A program made the translations under genes and the position numbers. Shown piece by piece: positions 1 to 14,041 of a stretch of DNA of 64,000 nucleotides. A model generated the notes under the pieces. It worked only from the letters and a program-made list of their open reading frames with translations, was not told where the DNA came from and searched no databases. The stretch lies in contig NC_089422.1 of the NCBI RefSeq assembly GCF_013426205.1, forward strand, positions 3,348,001 through 3,412,000, written 5' to 3'. The first letter of the stretch is position 1. Every line of letters begins with the position of its first letter. This DNA is from Metarhizium brunneum. Lineage: Eukaryota > Ascomycota > Sordariomycetes > Hypocreales > Clavicipitaceae.

Positions 1-3000
1 ACTTGAAGGCCATCCGCCTTATTCTCAATAACGATGGTATCAGGTTGGCCACCCTCTCATTCAACCATGGTGATGCCGGCATCTATATCAGTGGAAAAGC
101 GATGCGCATCTCCGCTAGATTGGGTGACTTGTCACTGGTTGATGATGTAAATCTTGGCGTCTCAGCTGATTCGAGTCTTCGGAAGCTTGTTACAATCCAA
201 GGTGATGACCTTGCAGACTTCAGGTACCAGACATTCGACCCTGAAAACCAGAAGGCTTATCCTGGATACGACAGCTCAGTTTTTCTCCGAGCTGGGTCTG
301 TCAAGGTTAACTTTGTCGAGGAGCCTTTCCGCAAGATTATTGATTTTCTTGTCAAATTTGGCAAAATGCAAGCCTTGTACAATGCTGCCCGCCAGGCCGC
401 TGTGACTCGTGCCAATCAGATCCAGCAGAGCCCGAGCAGGATCAGATTTGATGTTGTTGTAAAGACACCGATTGTCGTTTTCCCTCGCCTCTACGTGTCT
501 GAACGAGACAAAGGAGATGCCATCACGGCGTACCTGGGCGAGATTTACGCTCAAAATAAGTTTGTTCCCCTGGATGATAGCAAGAACTCCGACATTGCCA
601 TGAAAATCTCAGCAGGCATCAGAAATGTGCGCCTCACCTCTGACTTCCACTATTCCGAGGACCGATCGGAAGAGCTTGAGATGATCGACGGTGTGGATCT
701 GGGCTTCAATATTACGTATGTAGAACATAAAGAAGGCGTAAAGCGACCTGATACGGAAATTGAAGGGACTCTCTCGGACATCAAGCTTCGTTTGACACAA
801 TACCAACTCAAGACTCTTATGGAGATTTCAAAGTCCGTTCCCGCAGCTTTAGCGGGCGAAGGAGATGATTCTGATGAAGAGGCGGCGCGAATGGTGGATG
901 AAGGAACGCTGCAGCGCGCTAGAGGTGCTCCTGGTAACGGTAACAATAGTCATGATCAGAGCTTGATTGACCTCTCACCGGAACTTAGCTCGCTGCAAAA
1001 TGCGTGGACGAAGCTTGACCTCATATTTCAAGTCAACACTGTTGCTCTTGAACTCATCATGGCCGAGGAAGATGAACCGGTTGGCGATTTGGCTAAATCA
1101 AGTTTGTCGAGGTTCTCACTAGATGATACAAGGTTCAAAACAAGAATGCTGTCCGACGGCTCTCTTGAGGCAGAACTGCTTATTCAGTCTTTCACAATCC
1201 AAGACAGTCGTCGGCAAGAAACCAAGTATCGGCGAATTATGACCTCTTCCAACAAGGAAGCGCAGCAATTGATGGCGAGTGTGACCATGTCTGGTGGAAA
1301 GGAACGGAGCTTGATTGCCATGGCTACTATTGACAGCCCTCGAATTATCTTCGCACTCGACCATCTGTTCGCGATTCAAAAATACATAACTGAAGGTCTA
1401 GCCGTGGATGATACCAGCCCAATGGATGATGAAAGCATTGGAGAAACAGTTGATGAGTCCGACACCGATTCGATGCAGGTCACTTACAATGCCCCTGGCA
1501 CGGAGCGGACACAGTCTCACGCCTCTCGGCAGCGAAACGAGGTGTCCCCGGATAAGTCTCAGAAACAGAAAGAGGAGTCAACAATGTCGATGGCGTTTCG
1601 AGTCAATCTAGTGGATGCTCAGGTTATCCTCATTGCAGACCCATTGTCATCAAGCTCCGAGGCGATCGTTTTGAGTATTCGACAGGTTCTGCTCTCTAAA
1701 CAGCATGCCCTAACCTTCCAGATCTCGGAAACCGGCATGTTCTGGTGCCGAATGGACAAGTTTGACACCTCTCGCCTGCGCATCATTGATGACTTTTCCA
1801 TTCAATTAAACATGGACAACTCACAGGTTGGGGTGACCGGCATTCATATTGACGTGGAGCCCCTCATTCTGCGCCTTTCTCTCCGTGATATCCTCCTGAT
1901 TTTGCAGATTATCAGTAGAGCTAGTGAGCTGTCTGGAAACGAGACAAAGCATCCGCCAGAAACAGCGGCGGAACAGAAAGCTAGAGAACTACGAAATGCC
2001 GGATTGAAATACAAGTCTGCCAGCGGACGTGGTCAATCGACAATTGCCAAAACCAGGGGCACGAAGACTATTACTGGAAGAACAATTCATCCACCAACAA
2101 AGCCACAACCAGCTACGGTACCTGATCGCGAGGAGCTCTCTGCCACTATTGATGGAGTGCGTATTGTTCTCATTGGTGATTTGCATGAATTGCCTATTCT
2201 TGACATTGGCGTCAACAACTTTACGGCTACTGCTGAGAATTGGTCATCGAATCTTAAGGCGGAGGCCGCAATTAATATGTATTCAAGTGTTTACAATTTT
2301 GCCAAGTCAAGTTGGGAACCACTCCTAGAGCCATGGCATGTTGGCCTTGGTGTAGCAAAAGACCCAACGTCTGGGCTGATATCTGTTGACGTGGCATCGA
2401 AGAAGACTTTCGATATTACTATCACCACAGCATCCATTGCCTTGGCCTCCAAGTCCCTGACATTTTTGACTTCCGAGCAAAATGTCCTTGATAAGCCACG
2501 AGGAGTTGAGGCACCTTATCGTATCAGGAACTACACAGGCTTCGATGTGGTACTTCACTCCAAGAGCCCTAGTAGTGAGGAGCCTATTAGTCTTCGACTC
2601 GAGGACGGGGCTGAACAACCTTGGAGTTTTGAGCATTGGGAGAAGATGAGAGAGAATCTGCTCACTGAATCTAGCCAGGATGGGGTTGGCATTCAACTTG
2701 AAGGGAGTGGATTCGATCTCATCAAGAGCGTTAAGCTTAACAGGGAGGGCGAATTTTTGTATGGCTTACGACCAAAAACGGAGAACATTCTACACCGCCT
2801 CTGTGTCGAGGTCAAGTTGGGATCCGATAATGTAAAGTATGTTACGTTGCGGTCACCACTCGTCGTGGAGAATGCGACAGAGATTCCGGTTGAACTTGGC
2901 GTCTATGATGCCCGAGAAGGCCACCTGCTCAAGATTGAGAAGATTGCACCTGGCGATTCTCGGCCGGCGCCTGTTGGCGCTGTGTTCGAGAAACGTGCTC

Positions 3001-6000
3001 TGATCCGGCCCGACGGCGGTTTCGGCTATGAATGGAGTCGAGACCAGCTTTGGTGGAGGGATTTGCTGCAGAGACCAACGAAGCAGCTTGTGTGTAATGG
3101 AGAGAATGGCGATCCGTTCTATTTCCAGGCCCACGCCCAGTTTGACAGATCCAACCCTATAACGAAGTAAGTATTAGGATTGACGAGGCTCTTACGCAAG
3201 ATGGCTAACCGACTCCGTAGAATATACCCGCATATGAAGATCAAGTTGTCCGCCCCCGTTACCCTTGAGAACCTACTGCCCTATGACTTCAAGTACAGAA
3301 TTTACGACAAGAACACGAAAAAGGATTGGTCAAACTTCTTGCGCAAAGGCGGAGTGAGTCCAGTGCACGTCGTGGAGCTCTCACACCTCTTACTGTTGAG
3401 TATCGACATGCAAGATACCGTCTTTAAACCTAGCGATTTCTCAATCATTAATTCTGGGAACGTTGAGGACTTTCGAAAGGAAAGCCGGATTGTTGTCAAA
3501 GATGACCAAGGGTTGCCGTTGAACCTGGCGCTGCACTACTTCAAAATCCCCAATAGTGGAGGTGCGTTTAAGATTACTGTGTACAGTCCCTATGTTGTTC
3601 TCAACAAGACTGGCCTTGACCTCCGAATTCGTATGAAGAGTTTTTTGCAGCAAGCGAAACCGGCTGCAGGTCAGTTCCCGCTTGTTGATACCTCGGACCG
3701 TGAACGACCAAAGGCTCTGCCATTCATGTTTTCGTATGGAAATGATGATAATCGGAATCGAGCGCTACTAAAAGTCGATGAGTCGGAATGGAGCAAACCC
3801 CAAAGTTTTGATGCCGTTGGAAGCACGTCCGAAGTTGTTTTGAACTCTGCCTCCAAGACCAAGGAAATCCACGTTGGTATCACTGTCAAATCCGGCGAAG
3901 GAAAGTACAAAATGACCAAGGTTGTCACGCTGGCACCACGATTTGTGCTTGAGAACAAATTAGGCGAGGAAATATTGGTTCGGGAGTCGAGCTCGTCTGG
4001 TTACATGACACTGAAGCCTGGCGCATTGCAACCACTACACTTTATGCAAAAGTCGGCGGTCAAGCAACTCTGCCTTTGCTATGCTGGTGTTGACAACCAT
4101 TGGACATCTCCATTCAACATTGCCGACATTGGAACAACACACGTCAAAATAGCAAAGGCTGGTCAACGCCAACGATTGCTGCGGGTTGAAATTCTGCTTG
4201 AAGATTCGACAATCTTCCTTCACCTGAGCATGGAGACCAAGAACTGGCCATTCTCAATGCGCAACGAGAGTGATACAGAGTTTACCTTCTATCAAGCCAA
4301 CCCGAACGTTGACGAGGATGATGTTGAAGACGGAAGCGGTTGGCGGCCTATACGGTATAGGTTGCCTCCTCGAAGCATCATGCCGTACGCATGGGATTTT
4401 CCGGCGGCCAAATTCAGGGAAGTTGTCATCACCACGAACAACAAGGAGCGTCACGTCAAGTTGGCTGAAATCGGCAACCAAATTCCAATGAAGTTTATCA
4501 CTGCCTCTGGCGACCAGAAGATTATCGACATTAATGTTGCAGCGGATGGGCCGACACAAACACTTATATTGAGCAATTTCCGACAGAGTAGAAGTATGTA
4601 CAGACCTAAGGCTCTTTCAAGAACCACCAGCGGCCCTGAAGCATTCGAAGTCAAGGATCAAGATACAGGCGCAACATTCCGGGCTCAACTTAAGCTTTCG
4701 GGCATTGGCATCTCGTTGATCAATGCTCAGCTGAAGGAGTTGGCCTATATCACATTTAGAGATGTGCAATTGCGATTCAGCGATTCGCCCCTGATTCAGA
4801 CGGTATCACTGGCAGTTCAATGGATGCAAATTGACAATCAGCTCTACGGCGGCATCTTCCCAATGGTCCTTTACCCCAGTGTGGTACCAAAAAGGGCAAA
4901 CGAGGTGGATGCCCATCCGTCCCTTCATGCGATGGTCAGTCGCGTCAAGGATGAGTCGTACGGCGTTACTTATATCAAGTATGCCAGCATTCTTCTTCAA
5001 CAAATGACGGTTGAACTCGATGAGGATTTTGCGTTTGCGCTGTTGGACTTCTCTAATGTTCCTGGCGCCAGCTGGTCCAAGGTGGAGCAGGAAGGTAAAC
5101 TGTGTGACGAGGATCTGGACATTCCCGAGCCTTCCCAACAGCAGGGTGGCCAAGACATTTACTTTGAAGTGCTCAACATTCAACCTATGCAAATCGATCT
5201 GAGTTTCATGCGCACTGAGCGTATCAATGCGGAAGACAAGACCTCATCACGGAATCCCATCATGTTCTTCGTGAATGTCCTGACAATGGCCATTGGAAAC
5301 GTCAATGATGCGCCGATTCGATTCAACGCCCTGATATTGGATAATGTACGCGTTTCAACACCAGTACTTATACAAAACATCTCAAACCACTACAGCCAAG
5401 AGGTTATGTTTCAGCTTCACAAGATTCTGGGCTCTGCTGACTTCCTCGGCAACCCCGTGGGCCTCTTTACCACCATCTCTTCTGGTGTCACTGACATCTT
5501 TTACGAACCATACCAAGGACTTATTCTTTCGGACAAACCAGAAGAGTTTGGATATGGAATTGCCAAGGGTGCCGCTTCGTTTGCAAAAAAGACTGTGTTT
5601 GGCTTCAGCGACAGCTTCTCCAAGTTCACTGGTAGTCTGAGCAAGGGTCTCGCGGCAGCATCACTGGACAAGCAATTCCAGGACCGGAGACGCATTACGA
5701 AAGCGAGAAACCGACCAAAGCATGCGCTGACCGGTGTCACCGCTGGCGCCAACTCATTGCTTACAAGTCTTGCGTCGGGTGTAGGCGGCTTGGCTCGAAA
5801 ACCGCTTGAAGGCGCAGAGCAGGAAGGTGCTTTTGGGTTTATCAAAGGAGTCGGAAAGGGGGTACTCGGTCTGGCAACCAAACCTGCTGTTGGCGTTTTG
5901 GACATGGCAAGCAATGTCAGCGAAGGCATTCGCAATACTACGACTGTATTCGATGGCCAGGAACTCGATCGCATACGATTCCCGCGGTTTATTCCAAACG

Positions 6001-6371
6001 ATGGAATTGTTCGACCGTACAACAGCCGCGAGGCAATGGGGCAGTACTGGCTGAAGCAAGTGGACAACGGAAGGTATTTTGACGAGCAATACATTGGCCA
6101 TCTAGAATTGCCCAAGGAAGATATGGTCGTCATGGTCACATTTGCTCGTATACTGCTTATTAGGTCTAAACGACTAACCAGCGAGTGGGACGTGCCTTTG
6201 AAGGACATCCAGACGATTGCCAAGGAACGAACTGGTGTGAGCCTTGTCTTGCGAGGAGGAGCAAATGGGCCTTTTATTCCAGTTGGAGGCGGAAGTGAGA
6301 GAGCGTACCTGTACAAGATGATTGGTGTCGCTGTCGAGGAGTTCAATCGCAGGTTCAGAGGAGGGGAGTAA
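1..6371 (+). CDS. VPS13: Vacuolar protein sorting-associated protein 13 (VPS13), 5'-truncated by window edge
   Basis: Bridge-like lipid-transfer protein acting at membrane contact sites (family knowledge). Two exons are visible: up to 3166 and 3221-6371. The 54-bp intron (GTAAGT donor, GCTAAC branch-like site, CCGTAG acceptor) splits a Lys codon and rejoins the frame as ITK-IYPHMK. About 2,104 residues are visible; full-length fungal VPS13 is about 3,100-3,200, so the N-terminal chorein region lies upstream. The stretch around visible residues 1050-1500 has the repeated beta-rich VAB/SHR-binding character. Around 1780-1880 is the helical VPS13_C region (motif LGNPVGLFTTISSG, then Gly/Lys-rich amphipathic helices related to ATG2_C). 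The last 80 residues (from about 2020) form the PH-like end (TFARILLIRSKR). The coding sequence is uninterrupted. The identification is very secure; the 5' end cannot be placed. Confidence 0.96.
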
Positions 6372-9300
6372 CCAATACCCTGTGAAATTGTTGTTTCTCA
6401 CGATGACATGGGCGGAATGAAGAATCATGCGATGAAGAATGTATTTTTGGGGAGTAGAATTATCCTGTTTTTCCTGTATCAATGAGACACTACTACATGA
6501 AGGTTGTTGCGGATGTTGTTAGCCACTGGTTTAGAGAAAGAACAAAAGCAAAACAATTGCCTCCAGTCTCCGCCCATTGCCGGGTGATGTTGTTACCCCG
6601 TCGTGAATTATTTAGCCACAGCTGAATACAATCTCGCTGGTGTTGTATGCCGTCCATTTTCACGTTTTGCATCACGTTGTTTCAGTGAACTGCCTGCAAC
6701 GTTGGGAGTTGGAAGGAAATATTCCATTGGCCACTGTATCCGTGATTCCACTCCCACGGTGGAGGGCTATAAATTGCCGGGGTGTGGTGTCAATCGCAAA
6801 AGTGATGTGGCTCGATTCCGAATGCGCCTCCCAAGCCATAGATGGCAACATACATAGGTGCTGAAGCATGTTGGTGGCGAGGGGGGGTGAGTACTACTCA
6901 TGGTTTGGGAGGACAGTCAAGTCAGGCTATGTCTGGTAGGCTACGTCTGCGCGGCTACGGCCGGGGATGATGTGCAGGGTTAGGAGTAGGGGCATGTGTT
7001 GGTGTAAGACATGAGGTGGCGGTGGGATATTTGGTGATGGTCAGTTTTCCTCCGTTACGGCATGGGGACGGGAGCCGCCGTGTGTAAAGACGTGGAAGGG
7101 CACGACTATTACGTTTAGGAACGGAAATTGGATGTTGGTTGCATAAGTGTCATTTCGAAGCACATGGGCTTGCCAACATTCTCTATTCTGGCCGTCGGCT
7201 GGCATCAGCCCATCTCAGTTCCCTGAACCAAGACGAATACGTAAACGCAAGCCTAGGCAAAGGCCAATATTGAGCGACGTGTTGGCTCGTGCGAAATTAG
7301 TTTCGTTGCATTAAGTATGTACTTAAGTAGTCTGGGGTATGGGGAACGTGACGGCCATCTCCGCCCAACCCTCCATCCGCCATACGTGAATCGACAAGCG
7401 AAGAGGCAAGCAACCACGCTTGCATTCATGCGGCACCGGGGAATTCTCACGGTGGTCGACACATGGCTCATGCATGTCGTTGACGACAAAAGGAGAAGGT
7501 TGTTTGAGGGAGCTGCCGACGACGGCACGGCGGTGACCGATGGCCGTGCGGTCATGGTTCATGGTCATGCTGGCTGGGGAAGAAGAGGTTCGGCTCGACC
7601 CACACCAATGCTCGATTTGCGGGGATAACATTCTTGTTTGCCGAGTTATTGTTCGAAACAGCCGCGCGTGATCGCTGGGTCCTCCAAAATACAACCGCAA
7701 CCGTAGCCTATCGCCGGACTTGGAGATGCCGACTTCACAAAATGCCATGCTCCCAAGACTGGTTCATGGGGCAATCTGGGACACGTTTTTAAGCCCCGCT
7801 GGTAGAGCCCTCGAGATCTCGTGGCACAATTGGGAAAAAAAGTATGTACCAGTACAATGCGAACTGGCGTCTCCACATGACTTGTAGTAAAGGAAACCCG
7901 AACAAATTTGGTAGATGCAGTTGGGCGGATTCTGCACATGCCATGCAAGTATGTATTCCCCCGACGTATTGATATCTTCTCAGATTTACCGGGCCCCGAT
8001 CGTGCCTTCATGAGCTTGGTGGCTTAATGTCTAGCGAGCTGCCTCGTTCTGCTTTCTGTGCGAACATCGAATCCAAAGCTTGTCTTTATCCTTGACCATT
8101 TTCCCCATTGGTGTTACACCCGAGGCTGTGGAGAAGTCGAGTTTGAGCCGAGAATCCCTTCCAGGTCGCGTGCCCAGTCGACTTTCTCGTTTGCCCACTC
8201 ACCCCCACCAGTTACAGGCGCCTTGGTACCGACTGTCAGACTGTAAATGCCCCTCTTGACTGGGTGGAAGGAATCGTGTGGCAAGTGAATATCATGGTCC
8301 GGAGTACGGAGTGGCCTTGATCGAATGGCAGTGCTTGGCAGCACGACAAGAAAGGAAGACAGAATGCTGAAGAAGCCGCCTCTGGCCAAAGCGTCTGCAC
8401 GTCTCGTTGGCAGTCAAACAGATGGCAGAGTCAATGTGGCGATAGCCCTGATCAAATCAGAAAATTGGCCGTGATTTGCCGCCACATTATGCATTAACCA
8501 GGTTTCCGATCAAAGGTTCCCATCGGAGCAGGTTGCTGTGTGGTTGGCGGACGTGGCCGTCCAAGCTTATTACTTCACTCCGAAACAGCCTAGTTCGAGT
8601 ACCAAGCTACCAATTCTCTCCCGCAGATGAGATAGATCAGGACCTGGGAGCTCACAACTCGTAATCCCTGTTTCCATGAACTCACGAGGCTGCGACGGTA
8701 AGCTCGGGGTCGACCGACGCTTATCACTTGGTCCAAGGACCCAGGCAACTAAAGAAGCCTAGGCCCTGGTTCTAGCTCTTCCATCTCCAGGTTTCAATGT
8801 TGCCGCCGTTTGTTGACTGTATCAGAGACCTTCGGTGTTGTTGAACGATGAGGACATCCAGCCGGGGTGATGACTGGGCAATGATGGGGTACGTAGCAGA
8901 GGCCAGCGACGCGGTTTGGCAATGGCCCGAATCGCTTCGCTATTGGAGATAGATTTCGAATTGTGTGAAGGCGCGAAATCAGAGAACGGTTGTCGAACGC
9001 CATTATTGCACGGGACGCCACCGGTGTTGGGGAGTAAGCCGCTGTTGCTTATCAGCTTTAGCACCGGGGCAATATTTTTTTTCTTGGAGGGGGCTTGTTT
9101 CGGTGGAGTTTGCTATCTCAGAGCCTGTCCCGATTGTGACTTGGACGATTTGCGACATCAACAGGAGAAGATATGAAGCTATCCATCGATGGCTATCTGT
9201 CCAGTCCAACCTCCAGCCTCACTGCGTGCGCAATTTGATAAAGGAAACAACGCTCGAGCTGCTTCCCGACGAGTCTGGTAGCTTTGTGCCATGTCTGGGA

Positions 9301-9416
9301 AGGAGCAAGACATGATGGTATGGTTCACATGGGCGCGAGTCAGAACGAACCGTCATAAGTGGTCTGTCCATGGGCCAATGGCGAGGCGCCAGTTCATGTC
9401 CGAATTAACTGTCTGG

Positions 9417-9425
9417 TACTCCGTA
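9417..9425 (-). repeat. TACGGAGTA motif copy 1
   Basis: Exact 9-mer on the minus strand (TACTCCGTA on plus), followed by CGTGG. It lies inside the VPS13-CNT gap. Confidence 0.7.
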
Positions 9426-10024
9426 CGTGGACTGCCAAGCTGCCAACAATTAATGGACGTGGCTGAGACGCTCTCTGTCAAAGACTTCAGATAACAACAA
9501 CAGGACGCATCATCCTTGAACCTTCCAGAAACAGTGAGCTTCCCACCGCCGGACGTCGATTGCAGTTCGTTGTAAAGGGCGAGCCTGGCCGTAGTGGTTT
9601 TCCAGGCCCTGGCAAAGCGATTCTAGTCGTCGTCCAAGGTTGGCAAGGATTTCAACGCTTTCCCACAAACCATAGCGCCATCGGAGGGGAAACCCGACGC
9701 CTTGTAGCGGAAGGCAAAGTGCCACCGTTGCTTACTCTGCCAGCCGCCTTCGCCCCCAGAGCTCTTAGTCTTATCGTGGCAGTGGGTTCATGGAATCAGG
9801 GACGGTGCATATCAGAAATAAGCCGGCGCCGCCGCCATCGCCGAGAGACAGAACGGTTAAACGCCCAAGAGGCCTTGGCCAGCGACGAACCGCAGCAGAA
9901 GGCGCCACCTCCAGACGAGCATGGGGCTAGCCTTGGGCACTTTTGACGGCTCCCCGTCCCTTTCTGGAAGTGGAATACTGGCCTGCGACCAGCCAACTTT
10001 TGGGGTTCGTTTTATCCTTGGTAC

Positions 10025-10033
10025 TACTCCGTA
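10025..10033 (-). repeat. TACGGAGTA motif copy 2
   Basis: Exact 9-mer on the minus strand, 1.2 kb upstream of the CNT start and preceded by a partial duplication (TACTACTCC). Confidence 0.7.
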
Positions 10034-10691
10034 TGTCTGGCAGGATGTATTTGGCTATGGTCTGCTGATATAACCCGGTCTTATGAGGTCATACAAGTAT
10101 TGCGGGAGACGCGCTGCATCCTATGAGGGCACGCACCCCTCCTCTCAAGGCTACCTGCTTTCCGAAGGATCCTCGGTGTCAAGGCTTTGTCCAAGAAATG
10201 GCCTCATATCAGCATTGTACATACAATACACAATACACAATACAACTGATATCAGACCTTGTAAGCTGAATCGGGCCACCGAGGCCGACCACCATCACCA
10301 ACAGAAGCGCGGGTATATTGATGGATTGGGAATAGTAGTCAGTTGGGATCCCCGGGGATCATGCATGCCCGTGTACTGGCGTTGTCCGGGGTCGAGGCCT
10401 GAATAACCAATCCCTGCAGCCAGGCGACCCTTGAGAGTCGATTCGGCCAGAAAGCTGGGGGCCTTCTTTTCTTCGACGGCCCACCATCTTATTATTTTGC
10501 ACAACCTGGCGCTGTCGTGTCGGTAGGTCGCGGCTTTTGGTGCCCAAAGTCCCCTCATCTGGTCTCCGCTTGGAGCAGCATCAGTGAGTGCAAAGTGGCT
10601 TGGCTGCCCGGATGGAGTTACAGCAGGCCCTTCTCCAGATGCAGAGCTAGTTCCGGAGGCTGGTTTATGTAGTAGTTATTATTGTGCGGAG

Positions 10692-10700
10692 TACGGAGTA
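10692..10700 (+). repeat. TACGGAGTA motif copy 3
   Basis: Exact 9-mer on plus, immediately preceded by CGGAG, so the core is partly doubled (CGGAGTACGGAGTAC). It is 540 bp upstream of the CNT start. Confidence 0.7.
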
Positions 10701-11231
10701 CATCGTTTTCGTTATGGTCCAGTCTAGTTATCGTTTGCTCCACATTCCCTAAGTCTGGGCTGTCGTCCTATCGTCCTCGTCCTGCTAATGCTTTGCGGAA
10801 TCGCCGTGCGGGTACAAAAAGTCCTCTTGTCTCGCCAGTGCGATGTTTCTCTTTTCCCTCCTCATCTGTGTCTGCCTTAGGTACGTTAGGTCCTCCAGAC
10901 CGGATCTGTTTATTGGTTTTTTTTTTTCGTCTTCACGAGTGTACTCCAAGCCGGAGTGCCTCGCCGTACCTGTTCACCTTCGTGTCGCAAAAACTTTTGT
11001 GGCGCCTCGGTAGCAAGAGACAGAAAAAAAAGGGCACGAGACAAAATTCATCAGCCCAAAACTCTGCGCTCAGCATTCCCAAAAGCCTGTCCTCTCAACC
11101 CTTCGCTTCCAATTACAAGGCAGCGTGATTCTGCAGAAACACGCGACATCGCGAGGACCGAATAACTTGGTTTGTTTGTCTTGCAGCGTTTCAACAGCTG
11201 CAACTTTTCAAGCTTCTTACTCGAGAAAATC

Positions 11232-13354
11232 ATGGCTGGGGAGACAAACACCCTAGCCAATGCTGGCGACAAAGTGGCGGCGCCCCTGCAGAACCAACAC
11301 CACACGCCAATTGCAGGCATGGACTACAATCCTGACCCAGCCTTGAACCCTGCGAACCAACACACGCATTCACATCATCACCACTCTGCTCGTATCGATG
11401 CCGCTGGCGGCCATGACGACGCCGTGTACACCTCAGGGACCACCATGGACCCTTCTCTGATCCCCGCTCAACAGCATGGAGATAACCACCACGCACACAG
11501 CGTCGACAAGAAGGACCCTCTCAGCCTGCCCGAGTACAGTGATAATGAGAAGGCCGAGGCTGGCATGGTGAGCACTGGACGAGGCTCCGGCTCAACTGAC
11601 CATAGGCATAGGGAATCCGGCGGTGGATTCAAGGGTTTCTATAGACGATACCGTCCAGTCTTCCACCTCGTCTACTTTCTCTTCTTTACTGGCTGGTGGA
11701 TAGCTTCTCTCATCCTGCATAGGGACGACAAGAATTGGGTGGTTCCGTTTCTGCTGTGGCTTGCCATATCTCTGCGTCTTTTCTTTTACTACGTCCCCAG
11801 TCGATATCTGTCAACCGCCATTCGTTGGGTATGGAGCCACACTGTTCTGGTCGTTTATGAACTGATCCCCTCTGCTTTCCGGATCCCTCTTGGTGCTTTT
11901 GGAGCTCTGGCAGTCATCATAGTTGGAAGTTTTGCTTCCGAAGAAGTTGCCGACAATACTCGTGCCAACCGTGCAGTCAGTCTTTTCGGATTGGCCGTCA
12001 TGCTCTTCGTCTTCTGGGCAACCAGCGCGCATCGCAGCCGCATCAATTGGAGAACTGTTATTGCCGGCATGTTGGCCCAGTACATCATTGGACTCTTCGT
12101 CCTGCGAACCGGCGTCGGTTACGACATATTCAAGTTCATCGCCGATCGCGCCGGTGATCTCTTGGGTTTTGCTCGTCAGGGTGTGGCCTTCCTGACGTCC
12201 GAAGAGACCTCCCAGACCCCATGGTTCTTCTTCAGTGTCATTCCTGCCATCATCTTCTTCATCTCTCTGGTGCAGGTTCTATACTACATTGGCTTTCTTC
12301 AGTGGTTCATCAAGAAGTTTGCCACCTTTGTGTTCTGGGCATTGGGAGTCTCTGGCGCAGAGGCTATTGTCGCTGCTGCTACCCCATTCATCGGGCAGGG
12401 AGAATCTGCAATGCTTGTCCGACCATTTGTTCCTCATATGACCAAGGCTGAATTGCATCAGATTATGACGTGCGGTTTCGCTACCATTTCCGGCTCCGTC
12501 CTTGTTGGTTATATCAAGCTTGGTTTGAACGCCGAGGCTCTGGTCTCATCCTGTATTATGTCTATTCCTGCTTCTCTGGCTATTTCCAAGTTGCGATACC
12601 CCGAAACCGAGGAAACCCTTACCGCTGGACGTGTCGTTATCCCCGATGACGACGAGCACAAGGCTGAGAACGCACTACACGCTTTTGCCAATGGCTCCTG
12701 GCTCGGTATCAAGATTGGCGCAACAATCATCGCCTCACTACTCTGCATCATCGCTTTTGTTGGCCTGATCAATGCTCTCATGACTTGGTGGGGCCGATAC
12801 CTCAATATCAATGATCCTACCTTGACTCTACAGACCGTTCTTGGATATTTACTCTACCCTGTGGCCTTCCTTTTGGGCGTTCCCCGAGACAACAATGACA
12901 TTCTCTTGGTGGCCCGATTGATTGCTCAGAAAATCATCACCGTAAGTGACCATGCACTCCCCCAATGATTGCCACAGCCCTCGAGTTCTCTGGCCTCATG
13001 CCCACACAAACCCGTGCATCTCTTTTCCTTTCTTTACAGAGCCCGTCGCTAATGGAGTTATAGAATGAATACAACGGCTTCCTCGATCTCACCAAGGACA
13101 AAACTTATGCCGGACTGTCCCCTCGCTCTCGACTTATTGCTACTTATGCTCTTTGTGGCTTCGGTAACATTGGCTCCTTGGGTATTCAAATTGGTATCCT
13201 CGGGCAGCTTGCTCCGTCTCGTGGTGGCGATGTCTCCAAGTTGGCTGTTTCGGCTCTAATCTCTGGTGTCGTTGCTACGTTAACATCGGCTACGGTCGCT
13301 GGTCTCGTTATTACGACCCAGATCACCAACTTCTCAAGCGCACCTCAGTCGTAG
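11232..13354 (+). CDS. Concentrative nucleoside transporter (CNT family)
   Basis: Cation-coupled nucleoside uptake permease. Exons 11232-12941 and 13064-13354; a 122-bp phase-0 intron (GTAAGT donor, TAG acceptor at 13061-13063 after a GCTAATG branch-like site) joins IIT to NEYNGF. The product is 666 aa. I start at MAGETNT (11232); upstream in-frame codons have no conserved content. The first 150 residues are a hydrophilic, His-rich tail (HTHSHHHH). About ten hydrophobic segments follow. The family signature is visible: the GQGES loop near residue 400, the MTCGFATISGSVLVGYI segment, the NEYNGF loop (NEF-type motif) and the GFGNIGSLGIQIG stretch. An internal acceptor at 13039 (TTTACAG) would leave the family motif out of frame. 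Identity is secure; substrate range (purine or pyrimidine) is not readable. Confidence 0.93.
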
Positions 13355-14041
13355 AGATGGACCATGTTTCAGAAATTTGATGCCGAAAAAGCACATCTTG
13401 ATTGCATTTGTTGTACAAAGTATTGTTTTGAGCATGCTATCGCTGTTGTATTCTCGGTCTTTGATATGATGATGAGAGAGATACCCTACCATTCTTGGTT
13501 GCCGCATTGGGTCTGCGAACAACCATATAACATCTCGGCCGTGTGTCGAGAGAAGACAAAGAAACAGAGGCACTTGTGTGCAGTTACGAGACCTTCAAGT
13601 TTCCCCTGGCCACACCTGGCTGTTTGTTGTATGTTGGTACGACAACTGCTGCTGTGTTGCTGTATATCAACAGTGTATCTACGGAGACTGTTGGCGTTCT
13701 ATGACTTATCGGAGTCTGTGTCCATGCAACAGGACGTTAATGCCGTCACATTGTAGTACACCGTAGATTGACCCGTTGATATGAAAACCCGCTACTAGTC
13801 TGGGTGTCATGCTTGAAATGGCATTTGGCTTGAGTAAACACCTTGTAGAATGCCATCCCAATGTCCGAGGAGTCGGCGCCTCTCCCTCGAAGCGGACAGG
13901 ACCAGTGTGTGAATCGCGGGGCGTCGGTCCGACATCGGGACCGAATTCCCTTGTGCAGCCTGTCAATACGAACCCAAATCCAACATCAAACATCACCCGG
14001 CCGACATCAGACGTCAACTCGCTTCACATTCTCACATCACA
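13355..14041. other. Intergenic: 3' region of CNT gene and promoter of HRI1
   Basis: 687 bp between two same-strand genes. Several short open frames overlap here without a domain. I see no repeat or RNA gene. Confidence 0.6.

Larger units (their letters stand above)
6372..11231. other. Long intergenic region, no gene recognised
   Basis: This 4.9-kb gap lies between the VPS13 stop and the CNT transporter start. Open frames here are short, overlap on both strands, lack a recognisable domain and do not join into a spliced gene by eye. The last several hundred bases (about 10,680-11,231) are pyrimidine-rich with a T9 run near 10,917 and probably form the promoter and 5' leader of the transporter. 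Three copies of TACGGAGTA/TACTCCGTA lie at 9417, 10025 and 10692. A non-coding RNA or a small lineage-specific gene cannot be excluded. Confidence 0.6.

Noticed and set aside
5501..6346. 281-codon open frame on the minus strand opposite the VPS13 C-terminus
   Set aside because: It lies fully within conserved VPS13 coding sequence and has a low-complexity Ser/Pro/Arg composition typical of an antisense shadow.
9560..9946. 128-codon open frame in the long gap
   Set aside because: Composition is random-looking, with a competing frame on the other strand and no domain or conserved start.
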